Shown: positions 1 through 11,279 of the stretch, piece after piece
Layout of the letters: the number at the start of each line of letters is the position of its first letter
Numbering within the stretch: position 1 is the stretch's first letter
NCBI GenBank assembly: GCA_947462335.1
Contig: OX381717.1
Span: 44,993,523-45,057,522 of the forward strand
Direction: 5' to 3'
Length of the DNA stretch: 64,000 bases
Source of the DNA: Harmothoe impar
Taxonomy: Eukaryota > Annelida > Polychaeta > Phyllodocida > Polynoidae
Position numbers and translations under genes: made by a program
Notes under the pieces: model-generated
Told to the model about the DNA's origin: nothing
Seen by the model: only the letters and a program-made list of their open reading frames with translations
Databases searched by the model: none

Positions 1-691
1 TATATATCATAATATTCTATAGGCCTATACTATAGACACATTTTTGCCCCCCCCTACACTACTAAAAACTTTTTATGCCCCTCCCCCTCAAGAGGGGTCA
101 GAATTTTTTACACCCCTTGTGGATAATTATTTCTAAAAATATGTCATTTTCGGATTGTGAAATAGTGAGAATGTAGGCCTACCCAAAAATCGGGTAGGCC
201 TACTGGAGTCCCCCCCCCCCCTTAGACTGAGTTTTGTCTGTATTCTGACATGAGAGGATCGGGAGCCTTAGTAGCCCCCCCCCCCCCCCCCCACACACAC
301 ACCGCCCCCCTCCCAGCGCCATCATGACAACTGGTGGCAGCCAATTGAACTAATCGCCGATTCGCGATTTCGGTGCCGATTATTGTTGAATAATCGGCAA
401 AATCGGGATGTTTAAAGCTGTAGATAGACAGGGAATACATGTTAGCGTTCATTTGGAACTTTACAGCATGTTAATCGGTCTAGAAATAAGGTTTTTACAC
501 AAGAATATGTTTGAATCGAGGAATGGCCGCCACCTGACCTTATCGCCGGATGTGACCTTTGACCTAACTAGGTCAAATTACACTGGTTCCTGTGCAAAAT
601 TTGGCGCTAACACTAACGAGTTGCGCTAACACTAACGCCTTGCGCTAAGACATCTAACAGAAAGTTGTGTCTCGGGGGGGGTGGAAGGTAC
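1..691. other. Gene-poor flank with homopolymer tracts
   Basis: No supported gene. There are C-runs near 211-220 and 275-292, a CA-rich patch, and a few copies of a word like CGCTAACACTAACG around 603-640. The short open frames here have no recognisable domain and include translated homopolymer. Confidence 0.6.
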
Positions 692-697
692 TTTATT
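692..697 (-). terminator. Candidate polyadenylation signal of TRIM gene 1
   Basis: AATAAA on the minus strand about 90 nt beyond the stop codon of TRIM gene 1. The spacing suits a short 3'UTR. It is inferred from position only. Confidence 0.45.
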
Positions 698-785
698 TTT
701 AGCGATATTTTTTTGGAAAATAGCGCAATAAATGCAATTAACGCCGCGTTAGTTGTGTCTCGCCCCCCAGGTGTGAGCGGATATC

Positions 786-2213
786 CTAGGGAGGAGGAGT
801 AGCTGCCCTGTTTAAAGGGGGGAAAGATTTCCTGAAAGAATTCACCGGCTGATTTCTTCTTGGAGAACTCATCGAACCTGGTCTGTATAACGTTGTGTCA
901 CTGTCTATATCCGACATGTACACATTGTCTTCTTTTTCCCTCTCAGCATTAGCGTCAGTAGGATGGTTATCGATATAAAGATGGAAGGGGGAGAGTGAGG
1001 TCCTATTAGATCTCATTAAGGCATTTGATTCACATGCATGATACAGCAATTGTGTCGCAAAGTCCATTATTGTATCATCAGCTGTCACTTGGTCAGAATT
1101 TGCCAATGATGATTCAAAGCTGTTCAACTGTTTCAACTGTTTGAAATCGAAATTTGCCATGCTACTCTCTGACCTGTCAATAGACCCAATAGATAGTTCA
1201 TCTGCTGACGATGTAAATGACACAGGGATGTGGAGTTTTGAAAGAGCATTGATGGTGTCTGTAGCTTCTATAATACTAGAAGAAAGCCTTCTGTGAGCAC
1301 TTGTGGAAGGACACTCATTTTCCATATACCTAGCACAGTCAGCTTTTAATGAATCTACTTTTGCCTTCATGGACTTTTGTGGCTCCATAGAGTCAATGAC
1401 TTTCATAAGCTCTAGCTCATCCCCCTGAAGTAACCCTAGGCGTCTCTTGTAATTATATGCCACAGTTACAATTTTGCTAACAGCAGATGTTTTCATTTGC
1501 TCTCGTATTGCAGATATCCTTCTCTTAATATCAGTCTTTACTCCTGAGAAGCATATTTTACCCTCAGTGAAATCTGACTGCAATGAAGAATCAATTTTCA
1601 GTGCCCCTGACAGTTTTTCAATGTCTTGCTTACTTGCTGTGACATGTGACAAAGTGTCTTGAATGCGACATTGTCCATGCTGTGCTGTCACACAGGATCT
1701 ACATATAGCAATATCACAAGTCATACAATAGTAATTTCTGCGCCTCTTCCCATGCTCTGTGCATCGCGGTGCTATACTATAATACTTCTTTGACACAAGA
1801 ACCAGTTCATGGCTTGAAAATGACTCTCTGTGAGCATTCACACATTTTGCACACAAGTGCTCATCACAGTCCGTACAGAAATACTTAATTTTAGAATTGC
1901 TGCCAGAGGCTTTATCTGGGCAGATTGAACATGTTACCACATCCTCTTCCTTACCCTGACTATTCACAAACTGCAAGAGAGTGTTCAACTTGAAATCGCA
2001 GGGTAGGTCTTTTACCTTCCCTGGAATCATGAACCGACAAGTTGGACATTTTACCCTTGTACTTGCGCTCTGACTTTCCAGTGTCTTTAAACAGGAGAAG
2101 CAAAATGAATGTTGACACGGCAGACAACGTGGGTCGGTCATCTGCCGCAGGCATATGGCACAGTGTAGTAAGTCTCGTAGACTTGCCTCTCCTGCTCCTC
2201 CCCCAGTGGCCAT
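786..2213 (-). CDS. TRIM gene 1: RING/B-box/coiled-coil protein, 475 aa
   Basis: Probable TRIM-family E3 ubiquitin ligase. The RING is a canonical C3HC4 with ligands C18, C21, C33, H35, C38, C41, C56 and C59. B-box 1 spans about 95-135 and B-box 2 about 151-186, both with their Cys/His ligands. A helical coiled-coil region runs about 190-320. No SPRY, NHL, FN3 or filamin domain follows. The C-terminal third is serine-rich, shares blocks with the other three genes in the array (a HIPVSF..S block near 330, an ESNA block near 405) and ends in a basic/proline tail with FRKSFPP. The start is supported by the shared MATGG N-terminus and by a splice acceptor 21 nt upstream. The coding region is uninterrupted. 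Closest relative here is TRIM gene 2. E3 activity is inferred from the intact RING; the substrate is unknown. Confidence 0.9.
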   Translation of the reverse strand: MATGGGAGEASLRDLLHCAICLRQMTDPRCLPCQHSFCFSCLKTLESQSASTRVKCPTCRFMIPGKVKDLPCDFKLNTLLQFVNSQGKEEDVVTCSICPDKASGSNSKIKYFCTDCDEHLCAKCVNAHRESFSSHELVLVSKKYYSIAPRCTEHGKRRRNYYCMTCDIAICRSCVTAQHGQCRIQDTLSHVTASKQDIEKLSGALKIDSSLQSDFTEGKICFSGVKTDIKRRISAIREQMKTSAVSKIVTVAYNYKRRLGLLQGDELELMKVIDSMEPQKSMKAKVDSLKADCARYMENECPSTSAHRRLSSSIIEATDTINALSKLHIPVSFTSSADELSIGSIDRSESSMANFDFKQLKQLNSFESSLANSDQVTADDTIMDFATQLLYHACESNALMRSNRTSLSPFHLYIDNHPTDANAEREKEDNVYMSDIDSDTTLYRPGSMSSPRRNQPVNSFRKSFPPLNRAATPPP

Positions 2214-2234
2214 TGTGGAATTCTAGATGCTGCC
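2214..2234 (-). other. 5'UTR part of coding exon, TRIM gene 1, with splice acceptor
   Basis: On the minus strand the bases before this segment read TTTATTCCAG, a good 3' splice site at 2235-2236, so the coding exon begins 21 nt before the ATG. The same arrangement is seen in the other three TRIM genes. Confidence 0.65.
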
Positions 2235-3990
2235 CTGGAATAAACAAAATAAATAAAGTGTATAAACAATAAACTATTTACTAGGATCATGATACTCAAC
2301 TTGTATATAGCCCAATAAGTTGGCATCATGCATGTATGGCTCCCTAGAGAGCTATTCATGAAGGCAGCAATACTTATGACTACTGATAGAGCTACGTATA
2401 CAGGGTTACAGCGCTAACAACCCAGGATCCTATACCTTGATGTTACTAGGAGCACAACCTCATTTAGGCGAGAGGTAGTAGAATCTGCAATTTGAGCTAT
2501 GCTCATAATAGTGACTGTACTATTCGGGGCAATGCTTTTCAAAGGCATTCCTACGTATAATGGGAGTCGGCGGGGGGGGGGCAGTCTATAGCTGGGCCCA
2601 TGCCCTTACCTTAAGATCCACATAATATTGTTATGTCCCTAATATTACAGAATGTAATCCTTGTGTACAGGTAGGCCAGTAGACCATGGAGTACCATTGT
2701 ACATTATACAGGTCGGCACATGTAGTAGAGTATTATGATGGTATAATATTATCCTACCTGCTGGCAACTCACAATGCCCAGGTCTGGTTTACCGTTTAAC
2801 TCCCCTCCCCCCTCCCTCCATAACCAAGCTATACTTGGGGCTTTAGTACCTGTCCCGACTCCACTCCGACTGGTACTGTAGGGGCCTTTAACCCTTTAAA
2901 GGCGGAGATCTCGGTACCCCTCCAGCGACAGTCGGAGTGGAGTCGAGACAAGTACTCGGCCCTATTTATAAGGGTCCTGGGGGTTCAAAGATGGAATCAT
3001 GCATTTATGCATCATTACCTTGGTTGTTATGATGCATAATTTGCAGCCCTGGCGAGTAACTCGCCAGTGGCGACTCACTTGTACCAAATCTACCACATGT
3101 GGCCTCTGGTCAGCTGGTGGGTACCAGTCTATAGCGATGACTCTGGTTTCTCCGTATGGGCGGCCATGTTAGTTCTGATCTCGCAATGTATCGTGAGACT
3201 TAGGCAGTGACCAGACACTCACACACCATAGCTTCCGGGGAACAGGCTACAATACGAGAGCAGAACCAAGGTCTCACGAGATTGCTGGTGTCAGTGTATA
3301 CAGAGTGGTTGCGGGAACAAGTTCGATCCCGGTATAGCCCTATAACCATGTAAGTGTAATGTAAACATATTATGAGTCATGTGACTGATGTGACTTTCTT
3401 TAGAGGGCACATGTACAATGTGGTTCCTTCCTTGTGACTAGCCCCAGGTAAACCTACGGTGGTTATACCAGAGGTTATATCAACTCCAGCTAGTAAAGCT
3501 TTGAAATAAATTGATGAATAACTCCTTGACAAAAATGCTTCAATGTACTATGCCCTTGGTCGTCATGATGCACGAATGCATCCCTAGCAAGTTAACTCTC
3601 CAGGGCTGCATTTATGAATGCATCAAGCTTATAGGGTCCTTATGATGGCGGGCGATGTCTTGAAATGTTGACAAATGCTTTGAGGAAGGCATGATAATTG
3701 CAGGGGCGTGGCAAGCAGTTTCAAATTAGGGGGGACTGAGGGGTATTTTGACCATTTTTAACCCCTTTTTACTTGACCCTTTTTGGGGTTGGTCAAAAGT
3801 GGGGGGGGGGACATGTCCCCACCCCCCGTGCCACGCCCGTGCCCATGATACATTAATGCATCAAGCCCTTGGTCATCATAATGCATGAATGCAGCCCTGG
3901 TGAGTAACTCGTTAGGGCTGCACTAAAGCACCATGCATCATACTCAGTGAGATCCTGAGAAGGGATATTAGAAACCAGTTAGATACTTAC
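2235..3990 (-). other. Presumed 5'UTR intron of TRIM gene 1, repeat-filled
   Basis: No coding sequence. It contains an inverted repeat at about 2849-2957 built on CCGACTCCACTCCGACT, copies of the dispersed palindrome with arms like GCAGCCCTGGCGAGT (about 3035-3080, 3575-3635, 3860-3945), and a hAT-like MITE at 3701-3841. The intron is bounded by GTAAGT at 3985-3990 and the acceptor at 2235-2236. Confidence 0.5.
3701..3841. mobile_element. hAT-like MITE with CAGGGGCGTGGC ends
   Basis: Starts CAGGGGCGTGGC and ends GCCACGCCCGTG, an imperfect terminal inverted repeat, with a G-rich body. CAGGGGCG-type ends are typical of nonautonomous hAT elements. No clear 8-bp target duplication was found. Confidence 0.5.
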
Positions 3991-4350
3991 CCTGTTGTAA
4001 TGAACAATAACTTTGGATGTGATATTGGTGGACAGCCAGTTATGATGCCGAACAAACAGCTCTGGGTAGAGGATGTATACGCTGCTTGTGCTGAGATGAG
4101 ACTTGACACTGCTCTCTTATACGAATGGACACCTCCTATAGCCTTATGATAAATACAACAACTATAACCAATACATATGGTGATATCCTAGCTGTAGAGT
4201 CTTCAGACTTTTATAAAGTGACTGACTAAGTATAACAAGTTGCTATTTGTAGTGGTGCGCTACTAGTAGAGTAAGTTTATACGATTGAAATACTGGGGAT
4301 TTTTACGCATAGGTTTCGCAGGATTAATGCTTACTACGTTGGCGTATTGC
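3991..4350 (-). promoter_or_regulatory. Promoter and noncoding exon 1 of TRIM gene 1
   Basis: On the minus strand a TATAAAAG box (4208-4215) precedes a stretch ending in the splice donor G|GTAAGT at 3991/3990. The block from about 4060 to 4350 is closely similar to one upstream of TRIM gene 2 (about 10070-10270), including the core GCTGTAGAGTCTTCAGA and TAAAGTGACTGACT. Conservation of promoter, donor and coding region supports a spliced 5'UTR. The transcription start was not determined. Confidence 0.55.
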
Positions 4351-4528
4351 CAGTGTATTGCCAATGGTGGTGCAACGTAAGGCATTGACTGCATTGCAGT
4401 CCTGTTAACATGCTTTGAAATAGGACCAAATTATCCACTGGAAAAACCACCAGCCATATTAATATAGAAACCTGCTGTTGGGCATGTTACAACAGCATTG
4501 AAAGGGTAGATTACCATTCCATGTACAT

Positions 4529-5106
4529 GGATGTTGCTGTTGTTGTTGTGAAATTTTATTTTTGCTAAGTAATCTTATTACATACATAGTTTTTCAATGC
4601 AATGCCAAGGAGGTACTGAAAGACAGAATCCCAATAGAAAATTTTACGTTTAGTATGTACACAAATAATGCCAAGATATTATATGTCAACTGTCCAATAA
4701 TGTAACTTGTACTTCGAGTGTTAACAACATTCACAATTAATGAATACAGTCACTGCTCTAAGTAAAATTTTAGAGATTTTAGTTTTAGAGATTCTAGGCT
4801 TTTATAAGCTTCATGAAGGTGTCTATATCTCGGGTATGCTGAGTTGCCGGGTCCAGTTTGTTCCATTCAGCAAGTCCTCGGTGGTACGGACAAGTCTTGG
4901 GGTTTTGAGCTGTTTTTTTACGCTGCCGCGCAGGGCTCGTAGTGGGACAACGACCTTCTCGTCATCCAGCAACTCCCAGTGCAGATGTCCTAGTAGTTGG
5001 TGACGGCGAGTAACAGCTAGTTTGTTGATTTTGTTCCTAGTTTGTAGGCCTCAATATCCACACTGCGAGGGTCCCGGATGCACTCGCACACTCGTACAGG
5101 CGGGCT
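4529..5106 (-). pseudogene. Decayed LINE 3' fragment
   Basis: Minus-strand translation of about 4850-5100 aligns with the end of the intact LINE at 38152-41031. Shared features are DI-A-----KL followed by TRRHQLL in place of TRRNQQLL, and a VVVPLRALR block in place of VVAPRRVLR. A one-base shift near 5028 breaks the frame. The lower-coordinate end has an AATAAAATTT block and a (CAA)n tail, as expected of a LINE 3' end. No functional protein is expected. Confidence 0.65.
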
Positions 5107-5268
5107 TATACCTTATCCTAATATAACAGTAACTTGTTAGATGCTAATGACTTAAGGCCAATTTACCCTTTAAACCCTGCAAGGAAAACTACTTGGAATC
5201 TAATATGTATTGTAAATTCTGGCGCATAAGCCGCCTCCCTAGCTAGATGTAATCCTATAAGCCAAAGA

Positions 5269-5432
5269 TACCGTACCGTCGTGTTTAAGCGCCCTGGCGC
5301 TTATAACTTTGGAGGGGTATTTGGCCCCAGCGCTTATACAAGACAGGCGCTTATTCAAGATCCAGTTTTAGTGCTTAAGAGTAATTTCAAGACCCTCATT
5401 CAATACCCGGCGCTTAAACGCGACGGTACGGT
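5269..5432. mobile_element. MITE with TACCGTACCGTCG ends and GCGCTTA words
   Basis: Inverted ends: left TACCGTACCGTCGTGTTTAA, right its near reverse complement ending GACGGTACGGTA. Inside, the word GGCGCTTATA or its relatives recur five or more times. Related words are at 44250-44435 and 62330-62480. Confidence 0.65.
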
Positions 5433-6976
5433 AGTGGCGATTTTGATACTGTAGTACACATCTAAAAACTCACATGTAAGCCTTCCGCCCCAAACCCTAT
5501 ACTTTGGACCTATCCTATAAACTGCACAGCATTCTGCATATTGGTAGACAGTCTTTGGAGTCTACTGGTAGTATCATACTTTTGGCCTAGAATGGGAAAA
5601 CTCCCAGTGTAATGGGATTTGATGTGCCAAATAAAATTTACCAAAACTCAAACTCAAAACAAACTACTTGTATTGGGTTTAAACCTGAACTAAAGGCCAA
5701 ACCTCTGGACTGAAGACCCTCGTAACCAGCTGGGACAATCATGGGTTTCTCAGGTCGCAGTGAGAAACCACAACACTGTGTTATCTCACTGCTAGATTGG
5801 AGGGTTATCGCACAGTGCTGTGAAATCTCACCCCCCTGTAGGAAACCACACTGATGCTATTTCTAGCATATACAGTTATAGGGAATAGAATGTTTTAGCT
5901 TGTTTATCAATTATTTCTCATGAAGTACACATTTGCTGTAGAGGCCCATTCAGATGTATCTAGCTGATAACATAATACACCACTGTAGACATTCATTTTC
6001 TGGAGCAAATGATGGTAAGCTTACAGCAAATTGGGTTTTCTCAATACCATTTTAAAGGATTGTATGAAAATCATCATTTTTATTGTTAATATCCACACAA
6101 TCAGATAATTGAAGTGAGCATTGAGAAACAATTGTGTGCCCATTTATACATAATCTTGATTTTCATTTGGAATGAGGGAAATCCTTAGAAAATGTGAAAA
6201 TGTAAAAATATATAATATGGGTGTGGTTTCCAACAGGGGGGTGAGATCTCACAGCACTGTGTGTATTATTACAGGGTCTGATTAAAAAATAATTGGGGTG
6301 GGGGGGGGGCAAACAAACAGGCCGTCCTCTGTGATTGGTAGGGCATGGGGCTCCTGTCCCGCCACCCCCTCCCCCCCTTTTCTATGCCACTGTTGATATT
6401 CCTAGTTAAGAGTCAACGAGTCTGATAACCCACGAGTGGATGTTTCACGGCTCATCCCAGGTACTTTCAATATTACAAAAAGATTTTTAAAAACTGAAAA
6501 AAAAATCCGGCTTATCTAGCCTAAGTATTTGGACCCTGTTGCCTGAAACACGCCTTTTTTGTGGCTTAGTCAACCATGACGAATTGTCAACTAAACACAC
6601 TTTGTCGATAGGCATATTCACCTTTGGGATGCTGACCATAAATATCGAAGATATACCAGAATGCTAATGTGACACAGAGCAAATGAGCACAACTGGAATA
6701 TGTAAGAAAGAATGTATGGTCTTAGTCAACATCCTTGATCGAATTTAAGAAGATTTAAATTTGAGTTTTAATTATCGGATATACTTTCTTAAACAATATT
6801 AGAGACACATCTACATGCTAGATAATTATGCATTATAAGTCCCGGATTCCTACAGTACATTATGATAGTCACATTGATATTTAGAATGGTCACTGTGGCA
6901 ACAATATCATTTAATATATTGATTAATGAATGTGGAAGAACAGAGTCATTTGTTTGGAGACATATATAGGTACCGG
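5433..6976. other. Intergenic DNA, no gene seen
   Basis: A LINE-like 3' tail is visible at 5628-5660 (AATAAAATTT followed by ACTCAAACTCAAA on the plus strand), resembling the tail of the intact LINE at 41200-41230. A fragment resembling the GTTTCAGGT-type MITE end is at about 6540-6570. Otherwise unassigned. Confidence 0.5.
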
Positions 6977-7185
6977 GCATAAGCCCAAAATCCACGGCGG
7001 CAGGAAGCTGCGTTAAAACGGTATCGCCCCTCTGCCGCCACTATTTTGCCGCCATTTCGCCCTGCAGCGCCGATTTCGCCCCTGTAACACCGTGGATTTT
7101 GGTGGCACAGGCGCGAAAAGGGCGCGGCAGGGCCGGGAAACCATTTTAACACTGATTCCTGTTGCAGTGGATTTTGGGCTATAGA
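6977..7185. mobile_element. MITE with AAGCCCAAAATCCAC ends
   Basis: Left end GCATAAGCCCAAAATCCAC and right end GTGGATTTTGGGCTATA form an inverted repeat that continues into CGGCAGGAA / TTCCTGTTG. A related single end lies at about 7785-7830. The GC-rich interior explains the two overlapping short open frames here. Confidence 0.6.
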
Positions 7186-7954
7186 CCGTGCAATTAGCCC
7201 ACATTTATTATTGAGGCATCTTGTAACATTAGTTCACAAATAGCTTCTTAGTAGTGAGGACAACAAACAGGGCGGTTTCAGAGCGAGTCACTCAACTGTT
7301 GAGACTGTTGTTTTTTTTATTGATGATATTCATATAGGGAAGAACACCACGCAATATTCAAACGAGATTCAAATCATAACTATACATTATTCCCGTGCTG
7401 CCCACCAGCGTGGTTAGATAACGTCAATAATATCCATGCCTGTAAATGTATCAGTACAATCAGTAAGGTACCTCTGAGGTAAGCTGGGTCACACTACAAG
7501 TAGGCTATTAGGTGACATCTCACTGTACCTATATATGATAGCAATTTGACAGTCGTTCATTTATTATCCCTAACTATAATACCCATAACCACTTAGTCAC
7601 ATATAATTATCACTGAACATATAGTTTCTTATAATATCACATTTACATTTAATCAAACCGTTTTCTCACCCATCAGACATGAATGTATACGATGTAATAC
7701 AAGCTTATAGATACCTAGAATTATAACTACTACATTCTAATTGCAGACCTCGTGGTCAGACGCCCATGATATTTCTAGGAGTGGGGGTTTTAGGCCTAAA
7801 GTCCACGACGACAGGAACCTGCGACAAAACCGTATCGCGCCTCTGCCTCTGTTTCGCTGTGGACGCCAGTGAAATGATTGGAAAATATAAGCGACAGAGG
7901 CGCCCATATTCTGAATTTGTTTAGATCACGGTTTGTGTGTAGCTAGTCTATGCT
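7186..7954. other. 3' flank of TRIM gene 2, no gene seen
   Basis: No supported gene. A half-copy related to the 6977-7185 MITE lies at about 7785-7880. No close AATAAA was found downstream of the TRIM gene 2 stop, so the end of that transcript is undetermined. Confidence 0.5.
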
Positions 7955-9445
7955 TCATTGGGGTTTCTGCTTACCGGGAAGAGTATTGCTCCGAGGGGAT
8001 ATCCTCGGAGGCGGTGCCCTATTTACTGGGGGAAAAGATTTCCGGAAGGGATTTCCTCTTCCAGAACGCTTCAAACTATCCCTATATGATGTTATGCCGT
8101 TGTCAATATCTGACTCCACCAATGTGTAAATACCGGCTTCAGTTGTTATTTCATCAGATCTCTTAGAACTATGAGGCATAGGTATATCAGTAGGCTCTTC
8201 ATCAATATAAAGAAGGAAGGGCGAGAGGACAGGCATATCAGATTTTGTTATGGCATTAGATTCCGACACATGATGTAGCAATAGTGTAGCAAAATCCATT
8301 GTTGGTTCATCTGCCATCAGTTCTTCAGAATTTGGGGATTCGAACCCCCTTGATGCCTCCAAGGTTAATGACTCGAAGTCGAAATTTGCCATGCTGTTTT
8401 CTGACTTGCTGATAAACCCAATTGACAGTCCAGCTCCGGTGGATGTAAAAGAAACAGGGATGTGGAGTGTTGAGAGAGAAGCTATGGTATCTGTGGCTTC
8501 TATGATACTAGAAGAGAGTTTTTTTTGAGAGCTGGTGGATGGGCACTCACTTTCCATATACCTAGCACAGTCTTCTTTTAATGAGTTTACCTTTTCCTTC
8601 ATTGATTTGTTCTTCACCATATAGTCAAGTGCTCTGTCCAGCTCCACCTGATCATTTTTAATTGATTCTAGCAATGTCTTGTAATTGTATGCAACACTAA
8701 CAATTTTGCTTAGGGCAGATGCTTTCATCTGCTCCTGTATTGTAGATATCCTATTTGTAATATCAGTCTTCATTCCTGAGAAATCCACTTTACCATTGAT
8801 GAAATCTGACTCCAATGAGGCATCAATTACCAGTCCCTCTGACAGTTTTTCAATGTCTTGCTTGCTTGCCATGACATGTGACAGAGTGTCTTGGATGCGA
8901 CAATGGCCATGTTGTGCTGTCACACAAGATCTACATATTGCAACATCGCAAGTCATACAATAGTAATTCTTGCGTCTTTTCCAATGCTCTGCACATGGCC
9001 GTGCAATGGTATGATACTTCTTTGACACAGAAACCAGTTCATGGCATACAAATGACTCTCTGTGAGCAATCACACATTTCCCACACAAGTGCTCATCACA
9101 GTGTGTGCAGAAATATTTCACTTTAGCACGTTTTTTGGAGGTCTTATCAGGGCAGATTGAACAAGTTACTACATCATCTTCTTTTACCTGGCTATTTACA
9201 AACTGCAAGAGCGTGTTCAGCTTGAAATCAGAGGGAAGGTCTTTTACCTTCCCTGGAATCATAATTCGACAAGTTGGACATTTCACCCTTGGACTTAAAT
9301 TCTGAATTTCAAGTGTCTTTAAACAGGAAAAGCAAAACGAATGTTGACACGGCAGACCACGTGGGTCCGTCATATCCTCCAGGCATATGGCGCAGTGTAG
9401 TAAATTTCGTAGACTTGCTTCATCCATTCCTCCCCCGGTGGCCAT
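7955..9445 (-). CDS. TRIM gene 2: RING/B-box/coiled-coil protein, 496 aa
   Basis: Probable TRIM-family E3 ubiquitin ligase and the closest paralogue of TRIM gene 1. The C3HC4 RING has ligands from C18 to C59. B-box 1 (about 95-135) and B-box 2 (about 151-186) are intact, and a coiled-coil region covers about 190-320. The C-terminus has no known substrate-recognition domain but carries the shared HIPVSFTS block, an SMANFDF block and ESNAITKS. It ends in GNPFRKSFPPVNRAPPP plus about 15 further basic/proline residues, longer than in gene 1. A splice acceptor lies 24 nt before the ATG. Coding sequence is uninterrupted and in good condition, so the gene is likely functional. Ligase activity is inferred from the RING. 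Confidence 0.9.
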   Translation of the reverse strand: MATGGGMDEASLRNLLHCAICLEDMTDPRGLPCQHSFCFSCLKTLEIQNLSPRVKCPTCRIMIPGKVKDLPSDFKLNTLLQFVNSQVKEDDVVTCSICPDKTSKKRAKVKYFCTHCDEHLCGKCVIAHRESFVCHELVSVSKKYHTIARPCAEHWKRRKNYYCMTCDVAICRSCVTAQHGHCRIQDTLSHVMASKQDIEKLSEGLVIDASLESDFINGKVDFSGMKTDITNRISTIQEQMKASALSKIVSVAYNYKTLLESIKNDQVELDRALDYMVKNKSMKEKVNSLKEDCARYMESECPSTSSQKKLSSSIIEATDTIASLSTLHIPVSFTSTGAGLSIGFISKSENSMANFDFESLTLEASRGFESPNSEELMADEPTMDFATLLLHHVSESNAITKSDMPVLSPFLLYIDEEPTDIPMPHSSKRSDEITTEAGIYTLVESDIDNGITSYRDSLKRSGRGNPFRKSFPPVNRAPPPRISPRSNTLPGKQKPQ

Positions 9446-9469
9446 TGTAAAGTTATTGTTAATGCAACC
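9446..9469 (-). other. 5'UTR part of coding exon, TRIM gene 2, with splice acceptor
   Basis: The minus strand reads TTTTCTTTTTTCGATTCCAG just before this segment: a pyrimidine tract and AG at 9470-9471. The coding exon therefore starts 24 nt before the ATG. Confidence 0.7.
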
Positions 9470-9937
9470 CTGGAATCGAAAAAAGAAAATTGTTAGTATA
9501 TCATAATTTAAGTGGCAATGGAAAAAGCAAGAAAGAATAATTCAAAGATTTAGGTTTGAAAGGAATATTCAAGAATATTCAAGAAAAATTAAGACATTTT
9601 AAAAATGGATCTTTTATATTCTGCACTGTCACTGAGATAAATACTATCATTTCATCATTCATCATGCCTTTTATTGCTGGATATAATCTGCGTGTATAGG
9701 TATAAGCAGTATATTATTGAGTGTTAGTATGTATACACAGGTCTGGCTAACCCTGTGAGGGCTGTATGCCGCATAGTGGTGTGCCTTGATACATGAATGC
9801 AGCCCTGGCAAGTGAACTCCACAGGGCTGCATCCATGCATCATGCCGACCCTTTTGGAGTGTATCAACCCTGTAGAGTCGGTGTACATGATGTACCGGTA
9901 GCTTAGAAAATGATTAAAAATCAAGTTATGGACTTAC

Positions 9938-10270
9938 CCGGTTAAGATAGTCAAAATGTTCCTGTGTATAATCTTAAAGGCCAACCTGTGCCTAAATGCC
10001 CAGGAAATTGATCTTGGTGCAGAATAAGCTTCTTCTGTAATGTGTCTTGGTCCTGCCGTACAGTATGATAGTTGATAAAAACAACTATACTCAATACATC
10101 AGCCGATAGCCTTGCTGTAGAGTCTTCAGAGTATAATAAAGTGACTGACTTATTCTTACGAGTTGCTATTTGTAGTGGTAGGCTATTACTGTAAGGTTAT
10201 ACGCTTGAAATACTGGGCATTTCCCACATGAATGTCTCTGGATTAATGCTTACCACTTAGGCATGTGGCC
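9938..10270 (-). promoter_or_regulatory. Promoter and noncoding exon 1 of TRIM gene 2
   Basis: Homologous to the block upstream of TRIM gene 1: GCTGTAGAGTCTTCAGA, TAAAGTGACTGACT and GAGTTGCTATTTGTAGTGGT are shared. A donor (GG|GTAAGT) at 9938/9937 matches the gene 1 layout and would define a 468-nt 5'UTR intron to 9470. A copy of the dispersed palindrome (about 9770-9850) lies within that intron. The TATA box is weaker than in gene 1. Confidence 0.5.
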
Positions 10271-10363
10271 AATTTATTTCAATCAGTGTGGACCAGTAAA
10301 GCTTTCGAACAAGCAAATGCAAGGTTTCATGGTTGTTCAGCTTGAGTCATTGCTTACTGTGTG

Positions 10364-10365
<2 letters not shown>

Positions 10366-10443
<78 letters not shown>

Positions 10444-10447
10444 CTCT
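10366..10447. repeat. (CT)n microsatellite
   Basis: About 75 nt of nearly pure CT with one CCC interruption. It generates spurious open frames on both strands. Confidence 0.95.
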
Positions 10448-11279
10448 TGAAGAAAATCAACAAATCTGGAGGCCATGGAGTATGGCTACACCGTACTGCA
10501 TGGGGGCATGGAGTACGGAGCTCCCACAGGCTTAGCATTGAGAAAGCCGTACCACCATGTAATAAAACATGATATGCATGGGATTAAAATCAATTCTCCA
10601 TGCAAGTGATATGTACAAGTGTCGGGTCTTAGAATAAGCCCTGCTATTGAATAAGCGCTGAGGGAAGAATGGTATTGAAATTGATAGATACACTCGGGCC
10701 ATCACAACATCTTTACTATATCTCTGCCTGGCAGTTGTCCTCAAACTCTGACACTGAGAAGGTGTATAGGCTCACTTATTATGGTCACCATCCACTGGGC
10801 TTTAGTTTGGTGAAGTGATGCAAGAAAGGTATAGGCTTAATTGGCCTAAGTTCCCCACGGAACGATGGCTATTAGCAATGTTCCTTTGCTGAAGCTGTGA
10901 GAATACTTACTACTAGTTTAACAGAGCCTGCCATATCCACTAATTCACACTTGACTTCAAGGTTGCCTTGTGTGATTTCTCGATTGGGGTTCACAATGAA
11001 TTATGTTTCGCTAACTTTGATAGTCTTATAATTGGGTGTCAGTTATTCAAAGGAGTCATAGTCTTCCCCTCTCTCCAGTATCTCATTTGTGTCTTCTTGT
11101 CAGCTATGGTAGACATTCTGCTGTCAATTATGTCACGTGTAGTTGCAAATCTTACTCAGATTTATTTAGGGAGTCTATGTTATGTTTAGTAGTGAACATT
11201 ATATTCTCTGCCTATGTTGTTTATTAGTTTTGTTGTTTCACACAGGGGTTGTATATCTACGCATTTAACCACGGCAAGC
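10448..11279. other. Intergenic DNA, no gene seen
   Basis: No recognisable gene or strong repeat. A short patch with AATAAGCGCTGAGG near 10650 resembles the GCGCTTA-word MITE family. Confidence 0.45.

Noticed and set aside
3310..3345. B-box-like AGTTCGATCCC suggesting a tRNA or SINE
   Set aside because: No matching A box or cloverleaf could be made around it.
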